The position numbers were made by a program, and so were the translations under genes. The notes under the pieces were generated by a model, which worked only from the letters and a program-made list of their open reading frames with translations, was not told the origin of the DNA and did not search any database. Positions 22,771-33,946 of a DNA stretch of 64,000 nt are shown here, in pieces. Source of the DNA: Punctularia strigosozonata HHB-11173 SS5 (lineage: Eukaryota > Basidiomycota > Agaricomycetes > Corticiales > Punctulariaceae); assembly GCF_000264995.1 (NCBI RefSeq), contig NW_006767433.1, forward strand, positions 73,204 to 137,203. Reading direction: 5' to 3'. How positions within the stretch are numbered: the first letter of the stretch is position 1; each line of letters opens with the position of its first letter.

Positions 22771-24003
22771 ACTTCGGTGAATAGACGGTAGGGGCTGGAT
22801 AGAGTGACAGTCAAACGTCGTGCTCCCTTTTTATGCTCGCGTCGTCACTGTATCGCGTGCCGTACGGGTGAAACAACCCGTCGGCCCCGCGTACTGCAGT
22901 ATAGCAGGCCCTCGCTGCGGTTTGGCTTGACAATCCGCTTGGGGAAATGAACATAGAGAATGTGCCAAGAGCGTCCATAGGAGGCGGTTGGTATGAGCAT
23001 CGCATCCAGCACGCGCGGCCTGGCTTCGTCTACGTGCGAACTGAACTTCGCGCGCGAAAGAACGCGAGCCATCCTGGCCTCCACAACACCAGGCTGCTGG
23101 GATCCGAACAGTTTCAACGACGAGCCACATGAGCGTCCAATGATTGCCATGGAGCGTGTCGATTTCTTCAAATAGGCTCGAATGCGACGATCCTCAGGCA
23201 CACCCGCCGAACTGGTACATGAACGTGAATCGACCTGTGAGACTGGAAGCCGATAAGAGCTTCTCTTCCCTTGAGCAGTAAAGTACGAGTAATCCTGAAG
23301 GGGTTGTTGACCTAACCTCGCCTGATCAGCAGTGCCCAATATGTACCGGACAGCAACAACAGTCAACACACCTGAACTCAAAATCCAGGGATGAATTTGA
23401 TGCATCTGCAATCCTGATACCCACACTCGAATGTCCAACTGGAGATACATTGTAGGCAGAGACAAAGACAGGTCACGGTGGGGATCATCGCAGCAACCTG
23501 GTGCGGTGGTTTGCACCCGTAGACACCCAACAGACGTAACCGAAGCGGCACGGCTTACGGCGAGCGTGGCAAGGCAACGTTGACAGTCTTCCTCATCAAA
23601 GGTTCGGGTAAAGGCAAAGGGTGAAGCTGGTGACGCTCTTTGCAAGGCGTCCCCTGTGACCCATCCTTGAGCAACGAATTCGTTTTCGAGAGCTTTCAGC
23701 GGATACAATGAAGGCAGAGTTGATACAGCCCAACGTGGCCATGGTGGTGGTTGTTAAGAACAAAGTCGCGCACGAAGTGGCTGAATTCGCTTGACTGCGC
23801 CGTCTTGTTGTCTCTGGACTCTTTGAACTTCACTGCGCACTCCGTTGGCTTTCATCTGGTTCACCTACAACATCCCACCAATTCTCGCATTTTCATTACC
23901 CCCTGACTTGCATCCGGGACAGTACCTTTGCGTCGTTTGTTCGACATCGCTCCGGTCTTGCGTCCGTTCTCACTCAAACGACCATCGTCAAGATTAGGAC
24001 ATT
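22771..24003. other. duplicated flank and relic module B
   Basis: About 1.2 kb. Its left part aligns with the flank of family member 1. Further right, GAGCAGTAAAGTACGAGTAATCC near 23272 resembles GAGCAGTAAAGTGCGCAG near 19663, and TTGGCTTTCATCTGGTT near 23850 resembles TTGGCTTTCATCGTTTGG near 20238. A minus-strand open frame (23708-22845) covers module B but I recognise no domain, and its right half looks spliced or decayed. The far right end is the vps4 promoter. Confidence 0.5.
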
Positions 24004-25708
24004 ATGGCTGCGGGCACTAATCTCGACGTTCGTCCCATCCTGAGATCCGCAACAAATCCACGTCTTACGGATTAGATAGCGGGCGATCGAGCTCGTCCAG
24101 CGTGCCATCGACGAGGACCTGAAGCAAAACTACGCCGAAGCATACAAGCAGTATCAGAACTCGCTCGACTACTTCATGCTCGCCCTCAAGTGTGAGCACA
24201 TTCTCCGTCCCTTTTCGTTAACTCCTACGCACGCGTCCGACGAAGCACTCTACCCTTAAAGATGAGAAGAACGACAAGGCGAAGGCGCTCATCCGGAGCA
24301 AGATCGAGGAGTACCTCAAGCGCGCGGAGACGCTCAAGCAACACCTAGAGAATCCTGCGGACAGCAAGAAGAAGGCGGTCGGGATGAGCAACGGCGGGGG
24401 CGACAAGAAGTGCGTGGCGACCGGCATCCTCTCTATGCGCTTGCTCATACCAGACGTGACAGGGATGGCGACGAGGACGACGTGGATCCCGAGACGAAGA
24501 AACTGCGCGCGGGGCTTTCCTCTTCCATCCTTGCCGAGCGACCAAATGTGAAATGGGACGACGTCGCGGGTCTGGAGGGCGCCAAGGCATCGCTGAAGGA
24601 GGCCGTCATCCTGCCCATCAAGTTCCCGCACCTCTTCACGGGCAAGCGTACACCCTGGCGCGGCATCCTGCTCTACGGCCCGCCCGGCACGGGCAAATCG
24701 TACCTCGCGAAAGCGGTCGCGACCGAGGCAAAGAGCACGTTCTTCAGCATCTCCTCCTCCGATCTCGTCAGCAAGTGGCAGGGCGACTCCGAGCGGTACG
24801 TCCTCTCCTCCTCATTTTCTCTTCTCTTTCTCTATCCACTATCCCTTTGCCTCTTGTGCCCTGGGCCTGACGAAGTACCCCAGGCTTGTGAAGCAGCTGT
24901 TCACGATGGCGCGCGAGAGCAAACCGTCGATTATCTTCATCGACGAGCTGGACTCGCTCGCAGGCTCGCGTGGCGAGGGCGAGTCGGAGGGCTCGCGCCG
25001 GATCAAGACAGAGTTCCTGGTGCAGATGAATGGCGTCGGCCACGACGATACCGGCGTCCTCGTCCTCGCCGCGACCAACATCCCCTGGGTGCTCGACAAC
25101 GCCATCAAGCGTCGGTGCGTCCCCTCCTCCTCCCCTTCCCTCCTTCTGTTCTGATTATGCATCCAGGTTCGAGAAACGGATATACATCCCGCTCCCGGGC
25201 GCCGACGCGCGACGACGCATGTTCGAGCTTCACATCGGCAACACTCCCACCACGCTCACGCCTCAAGACCTCCGCGAACTCGCCCAACGCACCGAAGGGT
25301 CCGTCCGTCCGCTCCCTCCCTCTCTCCCTTTCTATCTCTCTCTCTCTGCCCTTCCTCCCCTTCTCGCTAACCTCCCTCCCCTCCCGCAGCTACTCAGGCT
25401 CCGACATCTCCATCGTCGTCCGCGACGCCCTCATGCAACCCGTCCGCAAAGTCATCTCCGCCACGCACTTCAAGCCCGCCCCCTCCCCGGACGGTTCCGG
25501 CAAGCAACAGTGGACGCCGTGCTCGCCCGGCGACCCGGCCGCGGTCGAGAAGGACTGGTCCGAGCTCGAGGCGGACGAGCTGCTCGAGCCGCCGCTCAAG
25601 ATGGCCGACTTCGTGAAGAGCGTCGAGAGCGTGCGGCCGACGGTGACGGAGGCCGACATCCGGCGGCACGACGAGTGGACGAAGGAGAGCGGGGAGAGCG
25701 CGATATGA
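24004..25708 (+). CDS. vps4: VPS4 AAA ATPase
   Basis: Seven exons: 24004-24027, 24080-24191, 24262-24409, 24454-24795, 24884-25114, 25167-25298 and 25390-25708, totalling 436 codons in frame (435 aa, the usual VPS4 length). An N-terminal MIT domain ([26 protein letters not shown]) binds ESCRT-III tails. The AAA domain has Walker [14 protein letters not shown], Walker [11 protein letters not shown], the sensor in [11 protein letters not shown] and arginine fingers in [14 protein letters not shown]. The VPS4-specific C-terminal helix is present ([13 protein letters not shown]). The enzyme disassembles ESCRT-III in multivesicular-body sorting, cytokinesis and nuclear-envelope repair. Every key residue I looked for is present. 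Confidence 0.97.
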
Positions 25709-26178
25709 TGACGACCCCCCTCGACATTCTTAGAGATGCGTCTATCGCGTTTTCGCCCTTTTTTTTTTGCCCTTGTGGACGCGAGACCAAAGGATCTGTA
25801 ATATTATTGGTGGACATCCGGTCGTCTTCGAGGGAGTTCGTCTAAACGCGCTTTTGACTCCGGGCGGCCTGGGCCAGCAGGGGGAAATCGTAGAGTACAT
25901 TATATTGATGAGGTGGACCTTCCGGCAAGACAAAGTAAACACAAGAGTATAGAAAGTAAAAGAAGAGAAAAGAGGAAAGGTTATGTACGCAGAAAAAAAA
26001 AAATCGGGAAACGAGATCCACAGCCGGAACAGCAGTGCGACGAGGAGAGCACGAGCCGGAGAGAACAAAGCGGGCGGCAGCGATATTAACAACCCTGTCC
26101 GCACGAGAGAGCTCCACAGAAGAAAAACAACAACGGGTTCCCGACAAGTCTCCCCACTCCCATCCCGTCCCCTCACTC
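25709..26178. other. convergent 3' intergenic region
   Basis: About 470 bases between the tail-to-tail vps4 (+) and kinase (-) genes, with T-rich and A-rich tracts near 25760 and 25990 as expected for 3' ends. No exon is seen. Confidence 0.5.
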
Positions 26179-28136
26179 TCACACGACCGTCACCTGCGCC
26201 TGCGCCAACGCCTGCGCGTTCACATGTATATGCCCCGGCCTCTCCTCGTCGTAACACGTCCTGATCTCCTGCACCCACGGAAACTGGACCGCCTCCTCGA
26301 TCACGATCCGCTTCTTCGGCTCGGGCTCGAGCATGCGCCGGATCAGCGGCCTGCACGCGCGCGGCGACAAGTTGGAGATCGTGGTGGGCGAGGGGGCGCC
26401 CGAGGCGCAGGCGGCGGCGTACGCGGCGTAGAGCGGGTCGGCGGGCTGGGCGACGCGCCAGGGAAGCTCTTGGAAGAGGAGGCAGTAGTAGACGATGCCG
26501 CAGGCCCAGATGTCGACCAGGCGCGCGTCGTACGCTGGCGAACGCGGGGTCAGTTGGTAGGAGAAAGGAGGGGGGCACAGGAGGAGCAGGGGGGGCTTAC
26601 GTTTGTGGAGGAACTGCTCGGGCGCGATGTACGGCTCCGAGCCGCAGAGCCCGGTCGACATGTGCACCGTCTTTTCCCAGGGCAGGCGGTATACCGTCGA
26701 GGCGCCGTAGTCGCCGATCTGCGACGGAACACGACGTGAGCGACACGTCCCGGCAGCGATAGAGCAGAGCGAGGGTACCTTGAGATGGCCTTTGGTATCG
26801 AAGAACAAGTTCTCAGGTTTGATATCCCGATGGGCGACGCCCTGGCCATGGAGGTACGCGACGCCGGTCAAGATTTGCTTGAAACAGCACTCGACCTCGC
26901 TCGGCGACATCCCGCCGCGCTTGATGGCTGCGTACAGGTCGCCTCCCGGGCAGAACTCCATGACCTCACACCAGTGCGCGTTTTCGTCCTGGACGAGGTC
27001 GACGGTCTCGACGACGTTGACATGGTGGAGCGTGGACGAGATGCAAAACTCGGCGGTGAGCTTCTTGACGTACTCTTTCTCCGTCTCGTTCTTTCTCCGC
27101 TTGCGGAACTCCTGTCAGGCGAATCGAAATGTTTAGATTCGCCCCGCGTTTGTCGAAAGAAAAAAAAATGGGAAGTCGAACGCACCTTGACAGCGTACAG
27201 CTTCTCCTCGCTCCGGTCCCACTTGTGCGCGAGCCTGACGACGCTCGTCGCGCCCTTGCCGATCGCGACCTTCCCGCACACCCCGTACTTCTTCAGCAAG
27301 CTACCCGCGCTCTCTCCGTCCTCGCTCTCCCTCGACTTGCGCGAACTGCCCCCGCCCGACTTCTGCGAGCTCCGGCGCGCGAGCTTCGGCCCGCTCGCGA
27401 GGAGATCCTTCAGCGTGAACTTCTGTCCTCCTCCGCCTACTTCTTCGGAACGTAGGGAGGGCGGGCGAGAGGGAGGGCGCGACGCGGATTTGGAGGGCGC
27501 GTGCGCGGAGAGGGCCGGGCTCGGCGGCGGGAGCTGGCCGTCCTTCGACTTGCTCGACTTGCCGGACAGGTTCCACGGTATCTTCGGCCGGATGCTGGAG
27601 GACGTGCTGTTCGCGCGCGAATGGGGCTGCGTCGGCGGGCGCGTCGGCGGCGGGGAGGGCGAGAGCGGCTCGACGGAGGACGAGCTGTCCGAGGCCGAGG
27701 TCGAGAGCGTCGACGTGCGCGAGACGGGTTGTGGGTTCGCGGCGGCCGGGGCCGGGGCCGGGGCGGGGGTCGTCGACATTGCGGGAGGTGCGTGGGCGGG
27801 GTCGGATGACGGGGGCGACTTGGAGAGCGCCTCGAGGTCGCGCCGGGTCCGTTCGGGCTGCTTGGGGAAGGACGAGTGGTCTTTCGGCGGGAGGGGGACC
27901 AGCGAGGGCTGTGGCGCGGGCGTGGCCGGCGTAGCGCTGGGCAAGAGGCCGCCGTTGGCCTTGATCGCGGTGCTGATCTGAGGCCGTTGTTTCAGACCGT
28001 TGACGATGGTCGTACTGGGGTTGGGGGTGACGTGTTGGGTTTGTTGGGGTGGCGGTTTACAGTCGGCGCCGTCGGGGCCCTCGCCCTCGGCCTGCGCGGC
28101 GTCGTCGGCGGCATCATGCGCGGCCATGGCGAGCAT
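26179..28136 (-). CDS. HAL5/NPR1-family Ser/Thr protein kinase
   Basis: Multi-exon minus-strand gene. The first about 230 residues are disordered (Pro/Ser/Ala-rich). A basic stretch (KFTLKDLLASGPKL) precedes the kinase domain: KYGVCGKVAIGKGATSVVRL, ATP lysine in LYAVKV, EKEYVKKLTAEFCI, HHVNVVETVDLVQDE, catalytic loop HRDIKPENLFFD, IGDYGAS, GSEPYIAPEQF and WACGIVYYCLL. The order and the GKGATSVVRL loop fit the fungal HAL4/HAL5/NPR family, which controls plasma-membrane transporters such as potassium and amino-acid permeases. The metal-binding motif reads DYG, not DFG. Four introns interrupt the kinase half. The ATG at 28127 three codons in is an alternative start. Confidence 0.88.
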
Positions 28137-29505
28137 TCGTCGACTACTCGGTGGTGTGGTGAAAGGATGTTGGAAAGCGATGAAAAAGATCCGGGTATGG
28201 GTGGTGCAGGCGACAGAAGCGAAGATATGAAGTGCGTATATGCGGGGGTGTGTGTTTCGTAGTGGGGCTGCTTTAGGTGCAACGGAGCTCGCTGCGGGCG
28301 ACGAGCGGAGGCGTTTACTGTTTAGCTATCATGGCGATGCGTATGGCTTGAAAGTGGCGGCGGACGCGATGGACGACGGCGAAGAGGACAGAAAGAACAA
28401 GGGAGGAGGAAGCGGACGGGACGGGAGGAGAGAGCGATTCAATTTGCGATGGCAGGGGATATAGTGTGATTACATCAGCCCTCGCACACCACTGCATCAG
28501 TGCTTTTGTGTGCTGCCCTGACACTGATCCGCGCCATTATTAGCACACCCACCACCATAATCCATTCCCCTCCACGCCGCTGGGCATGGCGGGCCCGTGG
28601 TCGTCGCTGGATGATAGAAACAGCACGGACCGCTGTTGCGTTATCAGACAAAGGGACGACTTCGTCCCGGCCTTGCATCACGAAGGAAGCTCCTAGAAGC
28701 GTCTATCGGCCCCTTTATCCCACTCAATTACTCAATCCTCGACTACGGTCTTATGGGAGCGTTATTCTCGTAGGCGATGGGAGTGCGCCCGAAGGATGAC
28801 GAGAGGCGTATATCGTCCCCCGACAGATTTTCTGCAGAGTTCGTCGCGCCACGAGCAGCGCTGGCGTAAATCGCGCGCACCTTCCCCCCGTCCGCGCGTC
28901 CGCAGCCCATCACCACGATGCTGCCCCCCCTCGAACACACGTTCTTCGAAACCGACGCCACTGCCATCTCCTGTTTACCCGGGCCACCGCGAAAAAGAAA
29001 ACACACCCAATCCTCGCTCTCGCATTACTTACTGAGACTCGGCGTACGTACACGAAACGCCACCCGATCAGTAAGCTTCACTCCCGCAAGCAAGAAACGC
29101 GGGCAGCGCGGCCGAATCTAACATCGAATCCGACGTCCTTCTCCTCGCGTTCTCCCCTCCAGGCCAGCGCCGATCTTCTGTGCACGCCAGCTTTCCTTTT
29201 CCAGGCAGATCGGATAGTGCGCCCGAGCGATCCGACGTCGCTGTGCTTGGCTGTGCGTGGTCGCGCATTCGACGCCACCGACCTTGGAACCCGCGTTATT
29301 CACCGTCTAATTACTCAGCACACCGTAAGTATGTACTTGCCCGAGGGGGCACAGGTAGTCCCAAGGCGGATCTAAACGCGGATACAAATGCTCAGCTGTC
29401 GAAGTGCCACCCGACCACCTCCGAGTCCATCTTCCTCGCGGCAATAAACGGTCCAGGTCAGCGCACTCCCAAACGGAGTTGATGATTTGACGCCCATGCA
29501 TGTAG
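28137..29505. other. long intergenic region
   Basis: About 1.4 kb. The left part is the kinase promoter. An open frame at 28918-29121 (MLPPLEHTFFETDATAIS, then a basic Arg/Lys region) looks slightly gene-like but has no recognisable domain and no clear partner exon. Confidence 0.35.
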
Positions 29506-29625
29506 AGTGTCGCCCTACTTCTTCAACGCCGGGTTGATGAACACCGGGCCGATCCTCTCCACTCTCGCCTCCGCGTACGCCGCCACCATCGCCGACGCCT
29601 TACGAACGAACCAGACCCTTCTCTT
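29506..29625 (+). pseudogene. orotate phosphoribosyltransferase (URA5) exon fragment
   Basis: The translation VSPYFFNAGLMNTGPILSTL, followed by AYAATIADALR, matches the conserved region of fungal orotate phosphoribosyltransferase, which reads RxSPYFFNAGLFNTG. A TAG acceptor precedes it directly. The FTLKSG residues expected upstream and the FGPAYKGIP residues expected downstream are both absent, and the frame runs into unrelated sequence. So only about 40 codons of one exon remain. The functional gene must lie elsewhere in the genome. Confidence 0.65.
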
Positions 29626-30021
29626 CCTCCTCTGCCGGAGTTCGCCAGTGACTAGTTTGTTCTCGACAACCATCTGCGTCTATGCGAGAAAATGGAGTGG
29701 CGACAACGAGAGCTGAAAGCGGCGATAGTAGCAATAAATGCTGAACGTTTTCCCGGGCGAACGTACTCTTGAACATTCTCTGGACTAACGAAGCGAGAAG
29801 TACGATAATAGACGAGTGCGGGCTTCGAGTACTCTACATTGACCACAAATACTACCTGATATTGCGTACATGCGAACCGAGCGCGAGCGGAGACAAATCA
29901 GACGAAGAAAAAGCAAGCCACGAACACCAGGAAACGGATCGCAACATTTCCCATCAAACTGGTCATTGTAAACGAAGATAAACTCTCTGAAACCTCAATA
30001 CCGGAAGGTTTTCTCATACCG
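29626..30021. other. intergenic, no gene seen
   Basis: About 400 bases that should include the 3' end of the kinase-TPR gene transcript. No further part of the phosphoribosyltransferase is visible. Confidence 0.4.
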
Positions 30022-32643
30022 CTAGCTGTGCTTGCGGGTGACGCCCATTTCCTCCGACGAGATCGAAGAGCGTTTCTCCAGCGCCATGGCCAAATCTCGC
30101 AGGCTTCCGGCTCGATCGGGGTGAGGAGCAGGAGTGAGGGCAACCGACGCCCGGAAATTCGCGATAGCTTCGTCCAGATCGGTGACTTGTTGTGTACAGC
30201 GGTAATAGCGGAAGAAATCCCAACCGAGATGACGAAGCACGTTGTAGCGTTTATCATGTCCATCAGGGAGTAAGCTCAGAGCTTCCCGATTGAGGGCGAT
30301 GAGCTCTTCGAGGCCGACCTTATCCCATGACCTTTTGCTCATACGCGAGCTGATTGCCGAAGTTAAGATCTCAAGAACGCTCGCGCGGGAGAGATTATCT
30401 TCTCGGGTGTGGATCAGCATCGCACGGCACAAGGCGATCGCTTCGTCAATGCTGGTCAAATTACCAGACGCAACCCCTTGGCGAGCTAGCACCCGAGCGA
30501 ATTCTCTCTTTGTGACGGAATGGCCCCGGTGTCCCTCTGGTCGCAAAGCTAGTGCTTTCCGCAGGAGTGTGACAGACTCTTCCAACAAGGAGTTATCCAC
30601 CGAAAAAGATGCCTGATACCCCAACGCGATGCCCAGGTCGTGCAATACTCCGTCGCGGTCTGGCTGTAATTCAAGGACTAAGCGGCAAGAAGAGATGAAC
30701 TCCCGGAGTATGTCTCGATCCCAGGTGTATTGGAAGTGATCCCATAATATCTCATTGATAGTGTCGTATGCGTGGATGCGATGAGGACGTTCTTCTGCGT
30801 AGTGGTCACGGAGTTTGCGGCAGAGGTACATAATCTCGTCAAGGTGATTATATCCCCGTGTACGTTTGTTAAAATCGCGGATTGCATCGGATAGTCTGCG
30901 TAGAGTGTGGAAGTATGCCGGGCCATCCGGACTCAGCAGTTGAAGTGATTCGCGATAAAGCGTAATCACTTCCGTATCGCTAGTGGACCCAGGAGCCGTG
31001 TTTGAACGAGGAGTCAACACTTCATGATTGGTGGCCACCGAGGGCAAGGGATCTGAGGAGATGACTGGAGTCAGAGGGGATGCTACGATGCTACACATGC
31101 GTTCGAGTAGCGTGTGTGCGGTCGGACGAGTGGAAGCTGGCTGCCAGCACTCGTATACAAGAGACTTCAAGACACGTGATGCATCATGACCTTTGAGTGG
31201 TGCTTGGGGCCATGCCGGCCGCGCGCCAGATTGAACCTGTGCGACGACAGCTATCTCGGCCACCCCGGGAAAAGGTGGCAGTCCGGTATGCGCCTGATTG
31301 TGGAGTATCATCAATGTTACGCGTGCAGGGTTGAAGTCGAAGCCTACCTCCAAACATGTACACCCGAAAGCATATATATCACTCTCACGGGTTCTGTGAC
31401 AGGTATCCTGCGTCAAGAGCTCTGGCGCACTCCAGGGATAGGATCCGGCACTTGTCGTCGCTGTATTGGCTCCATCTGTCAATATGATTGAGAGCCCGAA
31501 ATCGGCGAGCTTGGCATATCCGCCCCGATCAATGAAGATATTAGACTGCAACAAAATATCGGAACATCATAGCAGACTACGAGTGGTGTCCACTCACGCA
31601 ACGAATATCTCCATGTACGATGGAACGTGAATGAAGATAGTCCATCCCTTGAGCAGATTGATACAACTGTTGATACATCAGAAGGTATGCTGTATGTCTT
31701 GAAAGTTTTCACTGACAAGCTTGTCTACGTCCAGATTAGATCTATCAACCTTCTGTATATATTGCAGGAGGCTCCCGTTGTGCATCCAAGGTGACACCAT
31801 GCACACGAGTGGACTAAAGGAGATGCCATCTACGCCGTAAAATGGAAGGACGTGAGGGTGATCTAGGGATAACCATATGATAATCTCCCGATAAAGCCGC
31901 TAGAGTATGAATCAGTGTCGAGTTGTTGACTTGGTAGAGTAGATTAAGTTACCGGATCAACAATGATTTGACCTTCTTTCTGCCTAACGCGTAGTCGCTT
32001 CACAGCAACCTCCTTGCCAAGATAACTGCCCTTGAATATGTCGCCAAATCCTCCCGAGGCGACGGAATCACGAGAATGGAGCTGGACACCATGAATAAAG
32101 AAGTTCGAAGGAAGGCGACGAGACTGGGCGACGATCCGTACGAGTGTACGCGCAAGCCCGTGTCGGAATGCGGCATCTTCTCCCATCACTTCAACTTGCA
32201 CTAAGGTCTGTAAAAGTTCAAAGAATATTGCAAGAGCTCATCATTATACCGCAGCTTACCCTCTGGAGAAAGTCAACTAGAATTTCAACGTCGGACACCT
32301 GAATCTTCAGCATTGGTGGTGAGTCCAATATGCGGGCTTGGAAAGGCAGCCGAAGTCTCGAGAGGTTGGGTACCACATGTTGGTCTAAAGCTAGATATAT
32401 GGATGTAAGCCGATCAAACACAACACAAATCACTGGTAGTAGCATACGAATTTCGAGATATTCCTGGAGGTTGTTCTGCGAGGCAGGCCCTTGAGGAGGA
32501 CTAACTGGAGATGAGTCGGATGGAAACGTTGCTGAACGCAAACTGATCAGAGGCGAAGAAGCTGGAGGCGCGTCCGATGGCTCTGTGTCTTTTCGACGTG
32601 TTCGGGAAAAGGACCAGGTTTTCAGCGGCTTCTTGGTCATCAT
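30022..32643 (-). CDS. TKL protein kinase fused to C-terminal TPR repeats
   Basis: About five minus-strand exons from the ATG at 32643 (MMTKKPLKTWSFS). A helical N-terminus (YLALDQHVVPNLSRLRL, VEILVDFLQR) leads to the kinase: glycine loop SGGFGDIFKGSY, ATP lysine in VAVKRL, LDHPHVLPFYG, catalytic loop IVHGDIRCSNIFID, LADFGL, WSAPELL and SDIYAFGCTCLEVG. After the kinase come about 300 residues of TPR-like helical repeats, for example SLLEESVTLLRKALAL, TSIDEAIALCRAML and TDLDEAIANFRASVAL. The repeats resemble those of mushroom TPR-CHAT proteins, so a kinase appears joined to a repeat sensor array. HGD replaces HRD but Asp is kept. Its role is unknown; signalling or self-recognition surveillance is a guess. 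Confidence 0.85.
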
Positions 32644-33946
32644 AGCAGGAGAAAGTGCGCGCGTTGCAACAGGTAGGATGAAGTCGGAATAGGGTGCGGG
32701 TGAAGGGGATGATAAAGGTCAAGTGGCCGTTCGTGTACACGTCTCTCTTTATAGCGCCCACCGCCGAGCTATAACACTGCGCATGGCCATGCGAACACCG
32801 GCGGGCTGTGCCAACAGGAGCTAGATAGGTTACTCAGAGCCAGCGTGGTGCATCACATGATGATATATCTTGTCGCATTCTGGCGCGGTCCCTGTAGCCC
32901 TTGTCTCGTCTGACGACAACGAGGTGCATAGTCGTACACTGCACGAATATACTTCTGAGCGCTATTTGTTGAAAACTACTCGGCCGCTGCTGCGTTGAAC
33001 GTCTTCGAGATATCTAAGACCCGTACATGTTCTCGAACATCCGGGCGTCGAAGCTCTCGTTCTCAAACTATACAGTCTCGCAAGTCTCGTTTCATAAGTA
33101 CTGAACGATTGAACAAAGATGTGACCCGCTCTGCCCTTTCACGGTCGCCGTAAGCCATGTCTCCGCACTCAGGCCGTATACGTGTGTACAAAGTGTTGCG
33201 GGTTGCTGTTATCTTCTTCGTTGATGAGGTCCTCCAGTAATCCGCATCTTAATTCACGGCCATCCTCAGACAGCCAACGCCAGTTCTCGGTATTCAAATG
33301 AGCCTTCACCTGGACTTGGCAATAACGAGAGACTCGCGACGCCGTGTTGACGCCTTTAGGGAGCTATCGCGGGCACGACGGTGAGTAAACCGCTTCAGAA
33401 GCCGCTCAGTGGTTAAGAGGCTGATGTCTGACATCCAACTTAACAGGGTTATTTGCGCCTACGGGCATATGCAGAGCGCACCTCCTGGTGATCGATAAAA
33501 CACCAAGCGGGATCTAGAGGGACGACTTCTTCCTGCAGGCTTCCGAGAGCCTCAGCAATTTGCACTAATGTTTCCGAGATACGCAGTGCCTTATGCATGG
33601 CTAGAGGAGGTTGTGAGTCCCAATGACGAGTGAAGCTGGTTGACGATAATCATAGTCGGCTGATCGATGGTTGCGTAGTGGAACAGCCAGGATTGTGTGA
33701 GCGATTGGAAGAAGAGCACCGCAGTCTCAGCAAACTTAATTCAGCTCGGTACGGCAACCGGCTGTTCCGCTGCCGGGACCGAGTCGGTAATCTACCTACC
33801 TACCTACATCGTACTCTGTGTGTCGTTTACCACTTCGTAACAGGAGATAGCATATGCGTTCCAGGATAACTGTGCGTATAGGCGTTCATTTCCTCTGACA
33901 TTGACATTAATCGGCCGGTTTCATGCGAAGGGTACCGTTGTGCTCA
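32644..33946. other. intergenic with relic module C
   Basis: About 1.3 kb. At about 33280-33500 the plus strand reads LDLAITRDSRRRVDAFREL followed by GTGAGTAAACC, and GGCTGATGTCTGACATCC. This is an inverted copy of the relic at about 19560-19790. The rest shows no exon. A short CTAC tandem repeat lies near 33795. Confidence 0.5.

Noticed and set aside
22145-22780. 211-codon open frame on the plus strand
   Set aside because: Antisense of the Thr-rich repeat gene; the Val/Asp/Pro repeats mirror the real repeats, whereas the minus strand has a signal peptide and conserved intron.
22845-23708. 287-codon minus-strand open frame
   Set aside because: It reads through splice-like sites and into the flank of the secreted-protein gene; only its middle resembles the relic module, so it is not called as a gene.
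26785-27981. 398-codon open frame on the plus strand
   Set aside because: Antisense to the HAL5-type kinase gene, whose motifs are unmistakable; no domain in the antisense frame.
28918-29121. Possible exon MLPPLEHTFFETD
   Set aside because: No domain and no partner exon could be joined; it is mentioned only in the intergenic entry.
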